Below are positions 38,417-46,567 of a stretch of DNA of 64,000 bases, piece by piece; the stretch's first letter is position 1, and every line of letters starts with the position of its first letter. Both the position numbers and the translations under genes were made by a program. Source of the stretch: Hyphomicrobiaceae bacterium (lineage in GTDB: Bacteria; Pseudomonadota; Alphaproteobacteria; Rhizobiales; Hyphomicrobiaceae); NCBI GenBank assembly GCA_022844275.1, contig JALHMB010000002.1:558001-622000 (forward strand), in the 5' to 3' direction. The notes below the pieces were generated by a model that searched no databases, was not told the DNA's origin, and saw only the letters and a program-made list of their open reading frames with translations.

Positions 38417-38862
38417 ATGTCTCAGTCCTCGTTCCTGTTTCTTCGGCTCGCGCATCCGCGCTGGCACCAGCACCGCATTGCTGTTTACTAAAGTACCCGA
38501 TGCCCCGCGCAGGCAGCTCCAACTATCACAGCTGACGCAATCACTAGCTCTCATAGTCGAGCCGGCGAGCGGAAATATGACCATTCGGCGATCCGCCGGT
38601 ATGCGCTAGTGCAAAGTGGCGAACAGAGCGTTAACCCCCAGCTTTCTTGCCGCAGTTTCACGCTCTTCCGTGTTTCGCGGCGAAATACGATCGCCATTTC
38701 GGCTTGCAATCGGCTTCCGCTTGCGGCTTATATGCTTCGGAGCTGCCCGCTGAGGGCCTGTTTTACGTCCGGCAATACGTGACCGGCGAGAGATTCGCGA
38801 CAATGGCAGGTATTGGCCAGGGCTGGATTGAGGAGGCGTTCCCCACGCGGGATGGCGCCCCG

Positions 38863-38913
38863 ATGTCCTCTGCGCTCCTGCTTGGGTCCATTCTGCTCCT
38901 TACCAGCCCCTGA
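38863..38913 (+). CDS. Leucine-rich leader peptide upstream of leuA
   Basis: A 16-residue frame, MSSALLLGSILLLTSP, with six leucine codons in two runs of three (38875-38883 and 38893-38901) separated by Gly-Ser-Ile. Its stop codon (38911-38913) lies inside the 5' arm of a strong stem, and leuA begins 116 bases further on. This is the layout of a leader peptide whose translation senses charged leucyl-tRNA. The ATG lacks a close Shine-Dalgarno; an in-frame ATG at 38803 would give 36 residues with the same leucine end. The rest of the 38417-38862 gap shows nothing else I can support. Confidence 0.5.
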   Translation: MSSALLLGSILLLTSP

Positions 38914-38960
38914 GCCTTAGAGGTCTCGGTTCGCTCCGGGACGGCGCTCAGGGGAACCGA
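38907..38960 (+). promoter_or_regulatory. Candidate leuA attenuator stems
   Basis: Stem 1 pairs CCCCTGAGC (38907-38915) perfectly with GCTCAGGGG (38946-38954), and its 5' arm contains the leader stop codon. Stem 2 pairs TCGGTTC (38926-38932) perfectly with GAACCGA (38954-38960). The strands interleave, so the two cannot form together as simple hairpins. That mutually exclusive arrangement right after a leucine-rich leader is what an attenuator needs. No T-run follows, so control could be on translation or Rho instead of intrinsic termination. Confidence 0.5.
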
Positions 38961-39029
38961 ATTCAGTCACACCAGAGCAGAATTGCCGCGCCATAGAGAG
39001 CGCCGGCGCCGACCTTAAGGACCATTGCT

Positions 39030-40619
39030 ATGAATGACGCAGCCGATAAGTCGTCCCCTGCGAGCCCTCGCCGCAGCGAAGCCGACCGCGTTCTCATCTT
39101 CGACACCACGCTCCGCGACGGCGAGCAGTCGCCCGGCGCCGCCATGACGCTCGAGGACAAGCTGCGCGTCGCCGAGGTCCTCGACGAGATGGGCGTCGAC
39201 ATCATCGAAGCCGGTTTTCCGATCTCCTCGAACGGCGACTTCGAGGCCGTCTGCGAGATCGCCAAGGTCGTCAAGAACTCAGTCGTCTGCGGTCTCTCGC
39301 GTTCGAGCTTTGCCGATATCGACCGCGCCGGCGAGGCCGTGAAATTCGCCGCGAAGCCGCGCATCCACACGTTCATCTCGACGAGCCCCGTCCATCGCAA
39401 GTGGAAGCTGCAGATGGACGCCGAACAGGTCATCGCGGCGGTTGGTGCCAGCGTTGCCCGCGCCCGCCAGTACACCGACAACGTCGAGTGGAGCGCCGAG
39501 GACGCGACGCGCACCGAGCGCGACGTGCTCCTGCGCTGCTGCGAGATTGCCATCAAGCAGGGTGCGACGACGATCAACATCCCCGACACTGTCGGCTACT
39601 CGGTGCCGGAGGAGTATTACGCGCTCATCAAGATGCTGCGCGAGACGGTGCCGGGCGGCGACAAGGTCGTGTGGTCGACGCACTGCCATAACGACCTCGG
39701 CATGGCAGTCGCGAATTCGCTCGCGGGTGTGCGGGCCGGCGCGCGACAGATCGAGTGCACGATCAACGGCCTCGGCGAGCGCGCGGGCAACGCGGCGCTG
39801 GAAGAGATCGTCATGGCCATGCAGGTGCGCAATGACGTGCTGCCCTATTGGACCGGCGTCGACGCGACGCACTTCACGCGCGTCTCGAAGCTCGTCGCCG
39901 CGGTATCGGCCTTCCCGGTTCAGTACAACAAGGCCGTTGTCGGACGGAATGCCTTCGCGCACGAGAGCGGCATCCATCAGGATGGTATGCTGAAGAATAA
40001 CCAGACCTATGAGATCATGACGCCGGAGAGCGTCGGCCTCTCGAAGTCGACGTTGAGCCTCGGCAAGCTCTCGGGGCGCGCCGCCTTCCGGGACAAGCTC
40101 AAGCAGCTCGGCTATGAACTCGGCGACAACGCATTCCAGGATGCATTCCGCCGCTTCAAGGACCTCGCCGACAAGAAGAAGCTCGTATTCGACGAGGACA
40201 TCGAGGCGCTGGTCGATCAGGAAGTCGCGACCCAGACCAACCGGATCAAGGTTATCGCGCTTTCCGTGGTCGCGGGAACGGGCGGGCCGCAGAAGGCGGA
40301 GATCACGCTCGAGGTCGATGGCAAGAACGTCACGCGCGAGGCGACCGGCGATGGCCCGGTGGACGCCACGTTCAAGGCGATCAAGGCGATCGTGCCGCAC
40401 GAGGCGCGCCTCCCGCTCTATCAGGTCATGGCCGTCACCGAAGGCACGGATGCCCAGGCCGAGGTCATGGTTCGTCTCGAGGAGGACGGCCGGCAGGTGA
40501 CGGGCCGCGGCTCGGACACCGATACGATGGTCGCGTCGGCCCGCGCCTATGTCGTGGCTCTGAACAAGCTCATGATGAAGCGTCAGCGTGGCCCCGCCGC
40601 GCAGATGATGGTGAGCTGA
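39030..40619 (+). CDS. leuA: 2-isopropylmalate synthase
   Basis: A 529-residue enzyme making 2-isopropylmalate from 2-oxoisovalerate and acetyl-CoA, the first committed step of leucine synthesis. The DRE-TIM barrel opens with [20 protein letters not shown]. Metal ligands lie in [20 protein letters not shown], and the family motif [20 protein letters not shown] follows. After [15 protein letters not shown] comes the C-terminal LeuA dimer/allosteric domain (about 385-515), which binds leucine for feedback inhibition. A leucine-rich leader lies upstream. Confidence 0.95.
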   Translation: MNDAADKSSPASPRRSEADRVLIFDTTLRDGEQSPGAAMTLEDKLRVAEVLDEMGVDIIEAGFPISSNGDFEAVCEIAKVVKNSVVCGLSRSSFADIDRAGEAVKFAAKPRIHTFISTSPVHRKWKLQMDAEQVIAAVGASVARARQYTDNVEWSAEDATRTERDVLLRCCEIAIKQGATTINIPDTVGYSVPEEYYALIKMLRETVPGGDKVVWSTHCHNDLGMAVANSLAGVRAGARQIECTINGLGERAGNAALEEIVMAMQVRNDVLPYWTGVDATHFTRVSKLVAAVSAFPVQYNKAVVGRNAFAHESGIHQDGMLKNNQTYEIMTPESVGLSKSTLSLGKLSGRAAFRDKLKQLGYELGDNAFQDAFRRFKDLADKKKLVFDEDIEALVDQEVATQTNRIKVIALSVVAGTGGPQKAEITLEVDGKNVTREATGDGPVDATFKAIKAIVPHEARLPLYQVMAVTEGTDAQAEVMVRLEEDGRQVTGRGSDTDTMVASARAYVVALNKLMMKRQRGPAAQMMVS

Positions 40620-40628
40620 AAAGATAGT

Positions 40629-40654
40629 CCTCTCCCTGCGCGCGCAGGGAGAGG
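40629..40654 (+). terminator. Strong hairpin after leuA
   Basis: An 11-base-pair stem, CCTCTCCCTGC/GCAGGGAGAGG, with a GCGC loop, starting 9 bases after the leuA stop. There is no T-run after it on the plus strand. The sequence resembles the closing hairpin of repeat B, so it may be a reduced copy of that repeat serving as a 3' stabiliser or terminator. Confidence 0.5.
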
Positions 40655-40818
40655 CGCTCATCTACCGCCTTAGGCCGCAGGCGGGCGAAGCCGCTGCAAC
40701 TTCTGTATTTTTGCCGACACATGTTGGTTTTCTGCATCAGCTCGTTTATCCTGTTCGACAGTCGAGCGCGCGGGTGGCGGACCTGCACGCGGGATGTTGA
40801 GGGCCCTCTGGCAGCGTC

Positions 40819-41856
40819 ATGCGGAATAAAGTCGGCGGCGTTTTCTCCGACGATATCGCGATCGATCTCGGGACGGCCAACACGCTTGTCCATGTGGCTG
40901 GCCGCGGCATCATCATCGACGAGCCGTCCGTCGTCGCTGTCCGCGCGAGAGACAATCCCCGCCACGTGATCGCCGTCGGCGAGGCAGCGCTTACGCTCAA
41001 GGAGCGCAGCCCCGAACCGATCGAGCTCGTGCATCCGCTCCGCGACGGCGTCATCGCTGACTTCGTCGCGACCGAGGAGATGCTGCGCACATTCATCACG
41101 CGCGCTAAGTCGAAATTCGGCTTCCGGCGCCCGCGCATTCTCATCTGCGTGCCGGCGGCGGCAACGCCGGTCGAGCGTCGCGCCGTGTACGAGACGGCGC
41201 GAGCGGCCGGAGCGCGCCGCGTCTATCTCGTCGAGGAGCCAGTCGCTGCCGCGATCGGCGCCGGCATCGAGATCGACAAGGAAGACGCGACCATGATCCT
41301 CGATATCGGCGGCGGCACCAGCGACATCGCCGTGCTGTCGAAGGGGGAGATCATCCACACCGCTTCGCTGAAGATTGCCGGCAATGCCTTCGACGAGGCC
41401 ATTCGCCGGTACGTGCGGCGCGCCCACCAGCTCGCCATCAGTCTCGCCAGTGCCGAGCGCATCAAGATCGAGGCCGGTGCTGCCGGCGCGCGGGCGAACG
41501 GCCGCGTCGCGGAGGCGCATATCAAGGGACGTGACGTCGTCCGGCGCCGCATGAAGTCGATCGTGCTGAGGCCCCATGATGTCGGCGCCGCGCTCGAGGG
41601 GCCAATCGCGAACATGGCGGAGCTCGTCCGCCGCGCCCTCGAGGATCTCTCGGACGATGTTCGGGCCGAGATCGGGCGGCGCGGCGTGATGATGACTGGC
41701 GGCGGTGCGCTGTTGCACGGCCTCGACACGGAGCTCACGCGCCTGCTCGGCATTTCCTTCGAGGTGGCGCCCAACCCCATGCAGTGCGTTGTTGCTGGCA
41801 CCGCGGTCATTCTAGCCACGCTCGGTGAACGCGAGCAGCTTCTCGTGCACGCATGA
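40819..41856 (+). CDS. MreB paralogue (actin-like ATPase)
   Basis: A 345-residue actin-fold protein. Phosphate-1 region: DDIAIDLGTANTLVHVAGRG. Connect-1: YLVEEPVAAAIGAGIEIDKE. Phosphate-2: TMILDIGGGTSDIAVLSKGE. Adenosine motif: MMTGGGALLHGLDTELTRLL. These fit MreB/MreB-like proteins, which form membrane-bound filaments guiding wall synthesis. Sequence between the motifs is more divergent than in the conserved MreB (for instance ARANGRVAEAHIKGRDVVRR). It lies apart from mreC/mreD, so it is probably a second copy. Its stop overlaps the ATG of a small membrane protein. Confidence 0.87.
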   Translation: MRNKVGGVFSDDIAIDLGTANTLVHVAGRGIIIDEPSVVAVRARDNPRHVIAVGEAALTLKERSPEPIELVHPLRDGVIADFVATEEMLRTFITRAKSKFGFRRPRILICVPAAATPVERRAVYETARAAGARRVYLVEEPVAAAIGAGIEIDKEDATMILDIGGGTSDIAVLSKGEIIHTASLKIAGNAFDEAIRRYVRRAHQLAISLASAERIKIEAGAAGARANGRVAEAHIKGRDVVRRRMKSIVLRPHDVGAALEGPIANMAELVRRALEDLSDDVRAEIGRRGVMMTGGGALLHGLDTELTRLLGISFEVAPNPMQCVVAGTAVILATLGEREQLLVHA

Positions 41857-42041
41857 GCCTGCTCAGGATCTGGCTGACCGTAACGGCGGTTCTGCTCGGC
41901 GGCGCCATGGTCTGGGCCTTTGCTCCGATCCTCGTGCCACTGTTCCTTGTCACTATCGGCCTCGGCGGTCTCGTCACGCTTATCGTGCGGGCCGCGCGCG
42001 CTTACGAGCGCAGCCGATCGAGGGGCGGTGCGCCGGAGTGA
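41853..42041 (+). CDS. Small two-helix membrane protein coupled to the MreB paralogue
   Basis: A 62-residue protein with two hydrophobic helices (LRIWLTVTAVLLGGAMVWAF and PILVPLFLVTIGLGGLVTLI) joined by a very short turn. A basic cytoplasmic-looking tail (RAARAYERSRSRGG) follows. Its ATG overlaps the mreB-like stop as ATGA, strongly implying translational coupling. I recognise no family. A membrane anchor or adaptor for the filament protein is a reasonable guess from context only. Confidence 0.72.
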   Translation: MSLLRIWLTVTAVLLGGAMVWAFAPILVPLFLVTIGLGGLVTLIVRAARAYERSRSRGGAPE

Positions 42042-42085
42042 ACATTGGAATTGCACCAAGCTATCTGGTTGCGCTTGGCAGATAC

Positions 42086-42105
42086 CCTGATATTTGAATA
42101 TCAGG
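42086..42105. promoter_or_regulatory. Perfect palindrome upstream of soxA
   Basis: CCTGATAT (42086-42093) and ATATCAGG (42098-42105) are exact complements around TTGA. It lies 71 bases before the soxA ATG and 45 after the preceding stop. ATAT-centred palindromes are typical of ArsR/SmtB-type repressors such as SoxR and BigR that control sulfur-oxidation genes, so an operator is plausible. It could also be the stem-loop ending the mreB-like transcript, but no T-run follows. Confidence 0.45.
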
Positions 42106-42175
42106 CCATCCCGGCAACCACAGCGGCCGGGCAAAGAAAGGCTGACGACAGGGCGTGAAACAAGGGAGGCGAAAA

Positions 42176-43225
42176 ATGCGAGGGTGGCGATTGCGAACCC
42201 CGGTCGCGTCACTTGCCGGCGTCGGCCTCGGTTTGGCACTCATGGCCACATCCGAAGTGCCGCGGGTCGAGGCACAAACCCCAGCCCAGCGCGAACAGGC
42301 GCGCAAGGCCTACGAAGATCACATGCGGCGCATGGACGAAGCGGAGAAGGCCGCGGCTGCCAAGGCCGCGACGCCGCCTGCTGCGACGCCACCACCACCG
42401 GCAGCGGCCGCACCCCCGCCTGCTGCACCGAAGGCGGTCGCGACAACGGCCATGTCCCAGGCCGATCAGGACGCCGCGACCGAGCGTGGGCTCGAGCAGT
42501 ACCGCCGCATGATGAAGGAGGATCCCTGGAGCAATCCGGCGCTTCTCGATGCCGATCGCGGCGAGGCGCTGTGGTCCGAAAAGAAGGGACCGCAGAACGT
42601 GTCACTGGCGGAGACCTGCGATCTCGGGAAAGGTATCGGCAATGTCGATGGTGCATTTGCCGAGATGCCGCGCTATTTCGAGGACGGTGATCGCGTCATG
42701 GACACCGAGACGCGCATTCTCTGGTGCATGGAGCGTTTCCAAGGCTTCGACAGCACGGCGTTTCGCAAGAATCCGCATCCGAGTGGTGGCCAGCCCGTGC
42801 GCGACATTGGCGCCATAGCGACTTATGTCGCCAACAAATCCTCCGGCATGAAGATCGCGCCCAAGGCTGAGCACGCCAAGGAGAAGGAGGCTATCGCGCT
42901 TGGGGAAGTGCTCTTCTTTCGCCGTCAGGGCCCGTTCGACTTCTCGTGCGCAACGTGCCATGCCGAATCCGGAAAGCGCATTCGCCTTCAGCCGCTACCC
43001 TTTCTCTCCGATCCTAAGGAAGCCAAAGCGGTCGTTGGCGAGTGGCCCGCCTATCGCGTTTCCAGCACGCATGTCATGACGATGCAGCATCGCCTGCTCG
43101 ACTGCTATTGGCAGATGCGTTTGCACCGCTTGGATTTCGGCTCCGACGTCAGCGTCGCGTTGTCGGCGTACCTCTATGATCGAGCGCGCGACGGCGAGAT
43201 CGCCGCGCCCGGCTTGAAGCGCTGA
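42176..43225 (+). CDS. soxA: Sulfur-oxidation c-type cytochrome SoxA
   Basis: A 349-residue periplasmic subunit of SoxAX, which attaches thiosulfate to a cysteine of SoxY. After a signal peptide (ending VEA) and an alanine/proline-rich linker (about 60-95) come two cytochrome-like domains. Only the second has a heme site (CATCH), and the likely axial cysteine lies in HRLLDCYWQMRLH. The first keeps cysteines (AETCDLG, ILWCMER) but no CxxCH. This is therefore a monoheme SoxA, as described for Starkeya-type SoxAX. ATG 42176 has GGGAGG 7 bases upstream; an upstream GTG (42155) is weaker. Confidence 0.92.
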   Translation: MRGWRLRTPVASLAGVGLGLALMATSEVPRVEAQTPAQREQARKAYEDHMRRMDEAEKAAAAKAATPPAATPPPPAAAAPPPAAPKAVATTAMSQADQDAATERGLEQYRRMMKEDPWSNPALLDADRGEALWSEKKGPQNVSLAETCDLGKGIGNVDGAFAEMPRYFEDGDRVMDTETRILWCMERFQGFDSTAFRKNPHPSGGQPVRDIGAIATYVANKSSGMKIAPKAEHAKEKEAIALGEVLFFRRQGPFDFSCATCHAESGKRIRLQPLPFLSDPKEAKAVVGEWPAYRVSSTHVMTMQHRLLDCYWQMRLHRLDFGSDVSVALSAYLYDRARDGEIAAPGLKR

Positions 43226-43233
43226 GGAGGCGG

Positions 43234-43851
43234 ATGATGAAAAGGCACCTTATCCTCGTGACAGTCGCAGCGGCTCTTGCTTCAACCGCATCAGCTCAGG
43301 ATGTGAAGCTCGATCCGTTGCACGCCGATGTCCTGATGAAGTTCGCCTTCTCCCAGGCGCCGAAGGACTGGGTGGGCCGCGTCGACCAGGACGAGACGAT
43401 GAAGGTGTGCAGTGCGACGCGCAATGCACCTTCGGCTGCCGAGGGCGACAAGATCATGGCTGCCGCCAAGGCCACGATCAAATACCCCGACGACGGTAAG
43501 CTCATGGGCGACTGGAAGAAGGGCGAGCAGTGGGCGCAGAGTGGTTACGGTATGCGCTTCACCGATTACCCGCCGCAGAACCCGACCGGCGGCAACTGCT
43601 ATGCGTGCCATCAGATGACCCAGGCCGAGCTCAGCTATGGCACAGTCGGCCCGAGCCTTCGCGAGTACGGCAAGATCCGTAAATACGCTGAGTCGGACGT
43701 GAAGGCCGTGTACGATAAGATCTACAACGCGCACGCTTCGTTCCCGTGCTCGCTCATGCCGCGTTTGGGGACGAACGCGGTGCTCACGATCGACCAGATC
43801 AAGGATCTCGTGGCGCTGGTCATGAGTCCCGAGAGCCCGGTCAACAAGTAG
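43234..43851 (+). CDS. soxX: Sulfur-oxidation c-type cytochrome SoxX
   Basis: A 205-residue monoheme cytochrome c partner of SoxA. It has a cleavable signal peptide (LILVTVAAALASTASA), a heme site GGNCYACHQM near residue 125, GTVGPSLREYGKIR, and a C-terminal PCSLMPRLG whose methionine is the probable sixth heme ligand. It starts 8 bases after the soxA stop with a GAGGAGG site, so the two are co-translated to give the SoxAX complex. Confidence 0.92.
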   Translation: MMKRHLILVTVAAALASTASAQDVKLDPLHADVLMKFAFSQAPKDWVGRVDQDETMKVCSATRNAPSAAEGDKIMAAAKATIKYPDDGKLMGDWKKGEQWAQSGYGMRFTDYPPQNPTGGNCYACHQMTQAELSYGTVGPSLREYGKIRKYAESDVKAVYDKIYNAHASFPCSLMPRLGTNAVLTIDQIKDLVALVMSPESPVNK

Positions 43852-43862
43852 ATGACGCGTGG

Positions 43863-43895
43863 GGCGGCGACCCGCTGGCAGCGGGTGCCGCCTTT
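43863..43895 (+). terminator. Terminator-like hairpin between soxX and soxB
   Basis: GGCGGC (43863-43868) pairs with GCCGCC (43887-43892), and ACCCGCT (43870-43876) pairs with AGCGGGT (43880-43886) around a GGC loop. Only one base, G43869, is bulged. TTT follows. The 13-base-pair stem sits 11 bases after the soxX stop and 37 before soxB. It would partly end transcription or protect the soxAX 3' end. Confidence 0.6.
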
Positions 43896-43929
43896 CGCCT
43901 GACCGACGTCAAACCGAGGTGCTGGCACG

Positions 43930-45648
43930 ATGCACTCGCGCCGCGAATTTCTGCAGGTGGCCCTGGCGGCCGGTGCGTTGACGGGGCTCGCCGGCTCGGC
44001 TGCACTCGGCCAGACCCTGCGCCGCGGTCTCCGCCAGGAAGACATCCTGCGCTTCGAGGCCAAGGGGCAGGTCACCATCCTGCATTTCTCGGACTGCCAC
44101 GCACAGCTTCGCCCGGTCTACTTTCGCGAGCCCTCGGTCAATCTCGGCGTCGGCGATGTGCGCGGGCTGCCGCCGCATCTCACGGATCGCGAGTTCCTCG
44201 CCCACTACGGCATCGCACCCGGCTCGGCCGAAGCCTACATGCTCTCGTCGGCCGATTTCGACGTGCTTGCGAAGGACTACGGGCGCGTCGGCGGTATGGA
44301 CCGTCTTGCGACGCTCGTGAAGGCTGTCCGCGGGGAGCGGGGTGCCGAGCGCACGCTGCTGCTCGATGGTGGCGATACACTGCACGGCTCGTACACCGCA
44401 CTTCACACGAGGGGCGCAGACATGCTGCGCGTCGCCGAGGCGCTGGGCGTCGACGCGATGACTGCGCACTGGGAATTTACGCTTGGCCACGAGCGGGTGC
44501 GCGCGCTGTTCGGCGATAGGAACGGGCGCGGCTCAGCAAGGCTGGACTTCCTTGCCGCCAATATCATGGATAACGATTTCGATGAGCCGGTCTTCAAGCC
44601 CTGGCGCATTTACGAGAAGGGTGGCGTGCGCATCGGCGTGATCGGCCAGGCCTTCCCCTACACGCCGATCGCAAATCCGCGCTGGATGATACCGGCGTGG
44701 TCGTTTGGCATTCGCGAGGAGGAAGTGCGGCGCAATGTTGCCGCCGTGCGCGCCGCCGGCGCCGAGATCGTCGTGCTCAATTCGCACAACGGCTTTGATG
44801 TCGATCGCAAGCTCGCGAGGCGCGTCGAAGGCATTGACGTCATCCTGACGGCGCATACTCACGACGCCATTCCGCGCCCCGAACGTGTCGGCGCGACGCT
44901 GCTGATCGCGTCGGGTTCGAACGGGAAGTTCCTCTCGCGCCTCGATCTCGATGTGAAGGGCGGGCGCATTGCCGACTTCAGTTACGCTCTCATGCCCGTG
45001 CTCGCGGATGTGATCACGCCGGACGCCGAGATGGCGCGACTGATCGAGGAAATTCGCGCGCCGCACGAAGCCATGCTCTCGACTGAGATCGCGCGTACGG
45101 ACACGCTCCTCTATCGCCGCGGAAACATCGCCGGCACGCTCGACGATCTCATCTGCGAGGCACTTCTCTCGGAGCGCGATGCCGAGATCTGCTTCTCACC
45201 GGGATTCCGCTGGGGCACGTCGCTCGTGCCGGGACAGGCCATTACCTGGGACGATGTCTACAACGCTACGGCCATAACCTATCCGAACGTTTATCGCCTG
45301 CCCTTCCGCGGCGATATGATCAAGGCCATCCTCGAGGACGTGGCCGACAATCTCTTCAATCCCGATCCCTACTACCAGCAGGGCGGAGACATGGTCCGTG
45401 TCGGCGGCATGAGCTTCACGATCGACGTCGATGCACCCATGGGCCAGCGCATCTCGGACATGCGGCTGTTGCGGACGGGCGAGCCGATCGAGGCAGGATT
45501 CGCTTATACGGTCGCCGGCTGGGCCTCGATCAACGAGGGTACGGACGGCCCTCCGATCTGGGATCTCGTCGCCAGCCATCTGCGCAAGCGTCAGATCGTT
45601 ACGGACGTCGCAAGCCCGCCGGTCCGGATCGTCCGCCGCGCGATGTGA
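43930..45648 (+). CDS. soxB: Thiosulfohydrolase SoxB
   Basis: A 572-residue periplasmic enzyme that releases sulfate from thiosulfonate bound to SoxY. A Tat signal (SRREFLQVALAAGALTGLAG) exports it folded. The calcineurin-like metallophosphatase domain shows dimanganese ligands in ILHFSDCHAQLRP, LLDGGDTLHGSYTAL, LNSHNGFDVD and TAHTHDAIPRP. The 5'-nucleotidase-type C-terminal domain includes FSPGFRWGTSL and WDDVYNATAITYPNVYRLPF. GAGGTG lies upstream of the ATG. soxY and soxZ, which carry the substrate, are not in the window. Confidence 0.92.
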   Translation: MHSRREFLQVALAAGALTGLAGSAALGQTLRRGLRQEDILRFEAKGQVTILHFSDCHAQLRPVYFREPSVNLGVGDVRGLPPHLTDREFLAHYGIAPGSAEAYMLSSADFDVLAKDYGRVGGMDRLATLVKAVRGERGAERTLLLDGGDTLHGSYTALHTRGADMLRVAEALGVDAMTAHWEFTLGHERVRALFGDRNGRGSARLDFLAANIMDNDFDEPVFKPWRIYEKGGVRIGVIGQAFPYTPIANPRWMIPAWSFGIREEEVRRNVAAVRAAGAEIVVLNSHNGFDVDRKLARRVEGIDVILTAHTHDAIPRPERVGATLLIASGSNGKFLSRLDLDVKGGRIADFSYALMPVLADVITPDAEMARLIEEIRAPHEAMLSTEIARTDTLLYRRGNIAGTLDDLICEALLSERDAEICFSPGFRWGTSLVPGQAITWDDVYNATAITYPNVYRLPFRGDMIKAILEDVADNLFNPDPYYQQGGDMVRVGGMSFTIDVDAPMGQRISDMRLLRTGEPIEAGFAYTVAGWASINEGTDGPPIWDLVASHLRKRQIVTDVASPPVRIVRRAM

Positions 45649-45739
45649 GACACCGCGTCCGCAGGGATTGACTTCACCGGGCTGATCGTCTTGCTGGCGC
45701 CATGAAGAGCCGGAGGCTCTGCCCCAAAAGGAGCGCGCC

Positions 45740-46540
45740 GTGCTGGCGGATCTCTACATCTATCTAGGCATAGCCTTGGCGGGGCTGCTGAGCTTTCTCT
45801 CGCCGTGCGTGCTGCCGCTCGTGCCGCCCTACCTCAGCTATATCGGCGGCCGGTCGGTCGAGGAGATTGCCGCCAATGGCACGATCGATCGCGGGGCGTG
45901 GGGCCGCGTAGTGCTCGGCGCAGTGTGCTTCGTGCTCGGATTCTCGACCGTGTTCGTCGGGCTCGGCGCTGGGGCCTCGATGTTCGGCCAGTTCATCCAG
46001 GTCTACAAATACGAGCTGTCGATGGTCGCCGGCGGCGTGATCATCCTATTCGGGCTGCACTTCCTCGGGCTGCTGCACATTCCGTTTCTCCTCAGCGACA
46101 AGCGCTACCGTGCCAAGATCCAGGGCGCGAGCTACCTCGGCGCCTATGTTCTCGGACTGGCCTTTGCCTTTGGCTGGACACCGTGCATCGGGCCGATTCT
46201 CGCCGCGGTGCTGACACTAGCCGCAAGCGAGGGAAGCCTCGGTACTGGTGTCAGAATGCTCGCCGTGTACTCGCTCGGGCTCGGGATTCCGTTCGTGCTC
46301 GCCGCCGTCGCCATCCGGCCGTTCCTCGGTTTCATGCAACGATTCCGAGATCATCTCAGTAAGGTCGAGAAGGTCATGGGCGTGCTGCTGATCCTCACAG
46401 GCATTGCATTCCTGACGGGATCGATCGCATGGATCGGTCAATGGCTGATCGACAACGTGCCCTTTCTGGCGGAGATCGAAAGCTGGGGCACGCCCAAGGA
46501 TCTGCAAGGCGAAATTCTCAAGAAGGGCGTCGGCCAGTAG
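45740..46540 (+). CDS. CcdA/DsbD-type thiol-disulfide transporter (SoxV-like)
   Basis: A 266-residue inner-membrane protein with about six helices. It moves reducing power from cytoplasmic thioredoxin to the periplasm. The two redox cysteines sit in the helices LLSFLSPCVLPLVPPYLSYI and AFAFGWTPCIGPILAAVLTL, the signature of CcdA. Placed 91 bases after soxB, it probably serves as SoxV, keeping Sox proteins and c-type heme cysteines reduced. The start is GTG 45740 with AAGGAG upstream. A housekeeping CcdA role in cytochrome c maturation cannot be excluded. Confidence 0.88.
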   Translation: MLADLYIYLGIALAGLLSFLSPCVLPLVPPYLSYIGGRSVEEIAANGTIDRGAWGRVVLGAVCFVLGFSTVFVGLGAGASMFGQFIQVYKYELSMVAGGVIILFGLHFLGLLHIPFLLSDKRYRAKIQGASYLGAYVLGLAFAFGWTPCIGPILAAVLTLAASEGSLGTGVRMLAVYSLGLGIPFVLAAVAIRPFLGFMQRFRDHLSKVEKVMGVLLILTGIAFLTGSIAWIGQWLIDNVPFLAEIESWGTPKDLQGEILKKGVGQ

Positions 46541-46567
46541 GGCCGGCACGAGACGAGGCATTGCTTC

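Noticed and set aside
39279-40661. A 460-residue minus-strand frame opposite leuA
   Set aside because: Antisense shadow of leuA without motifs.
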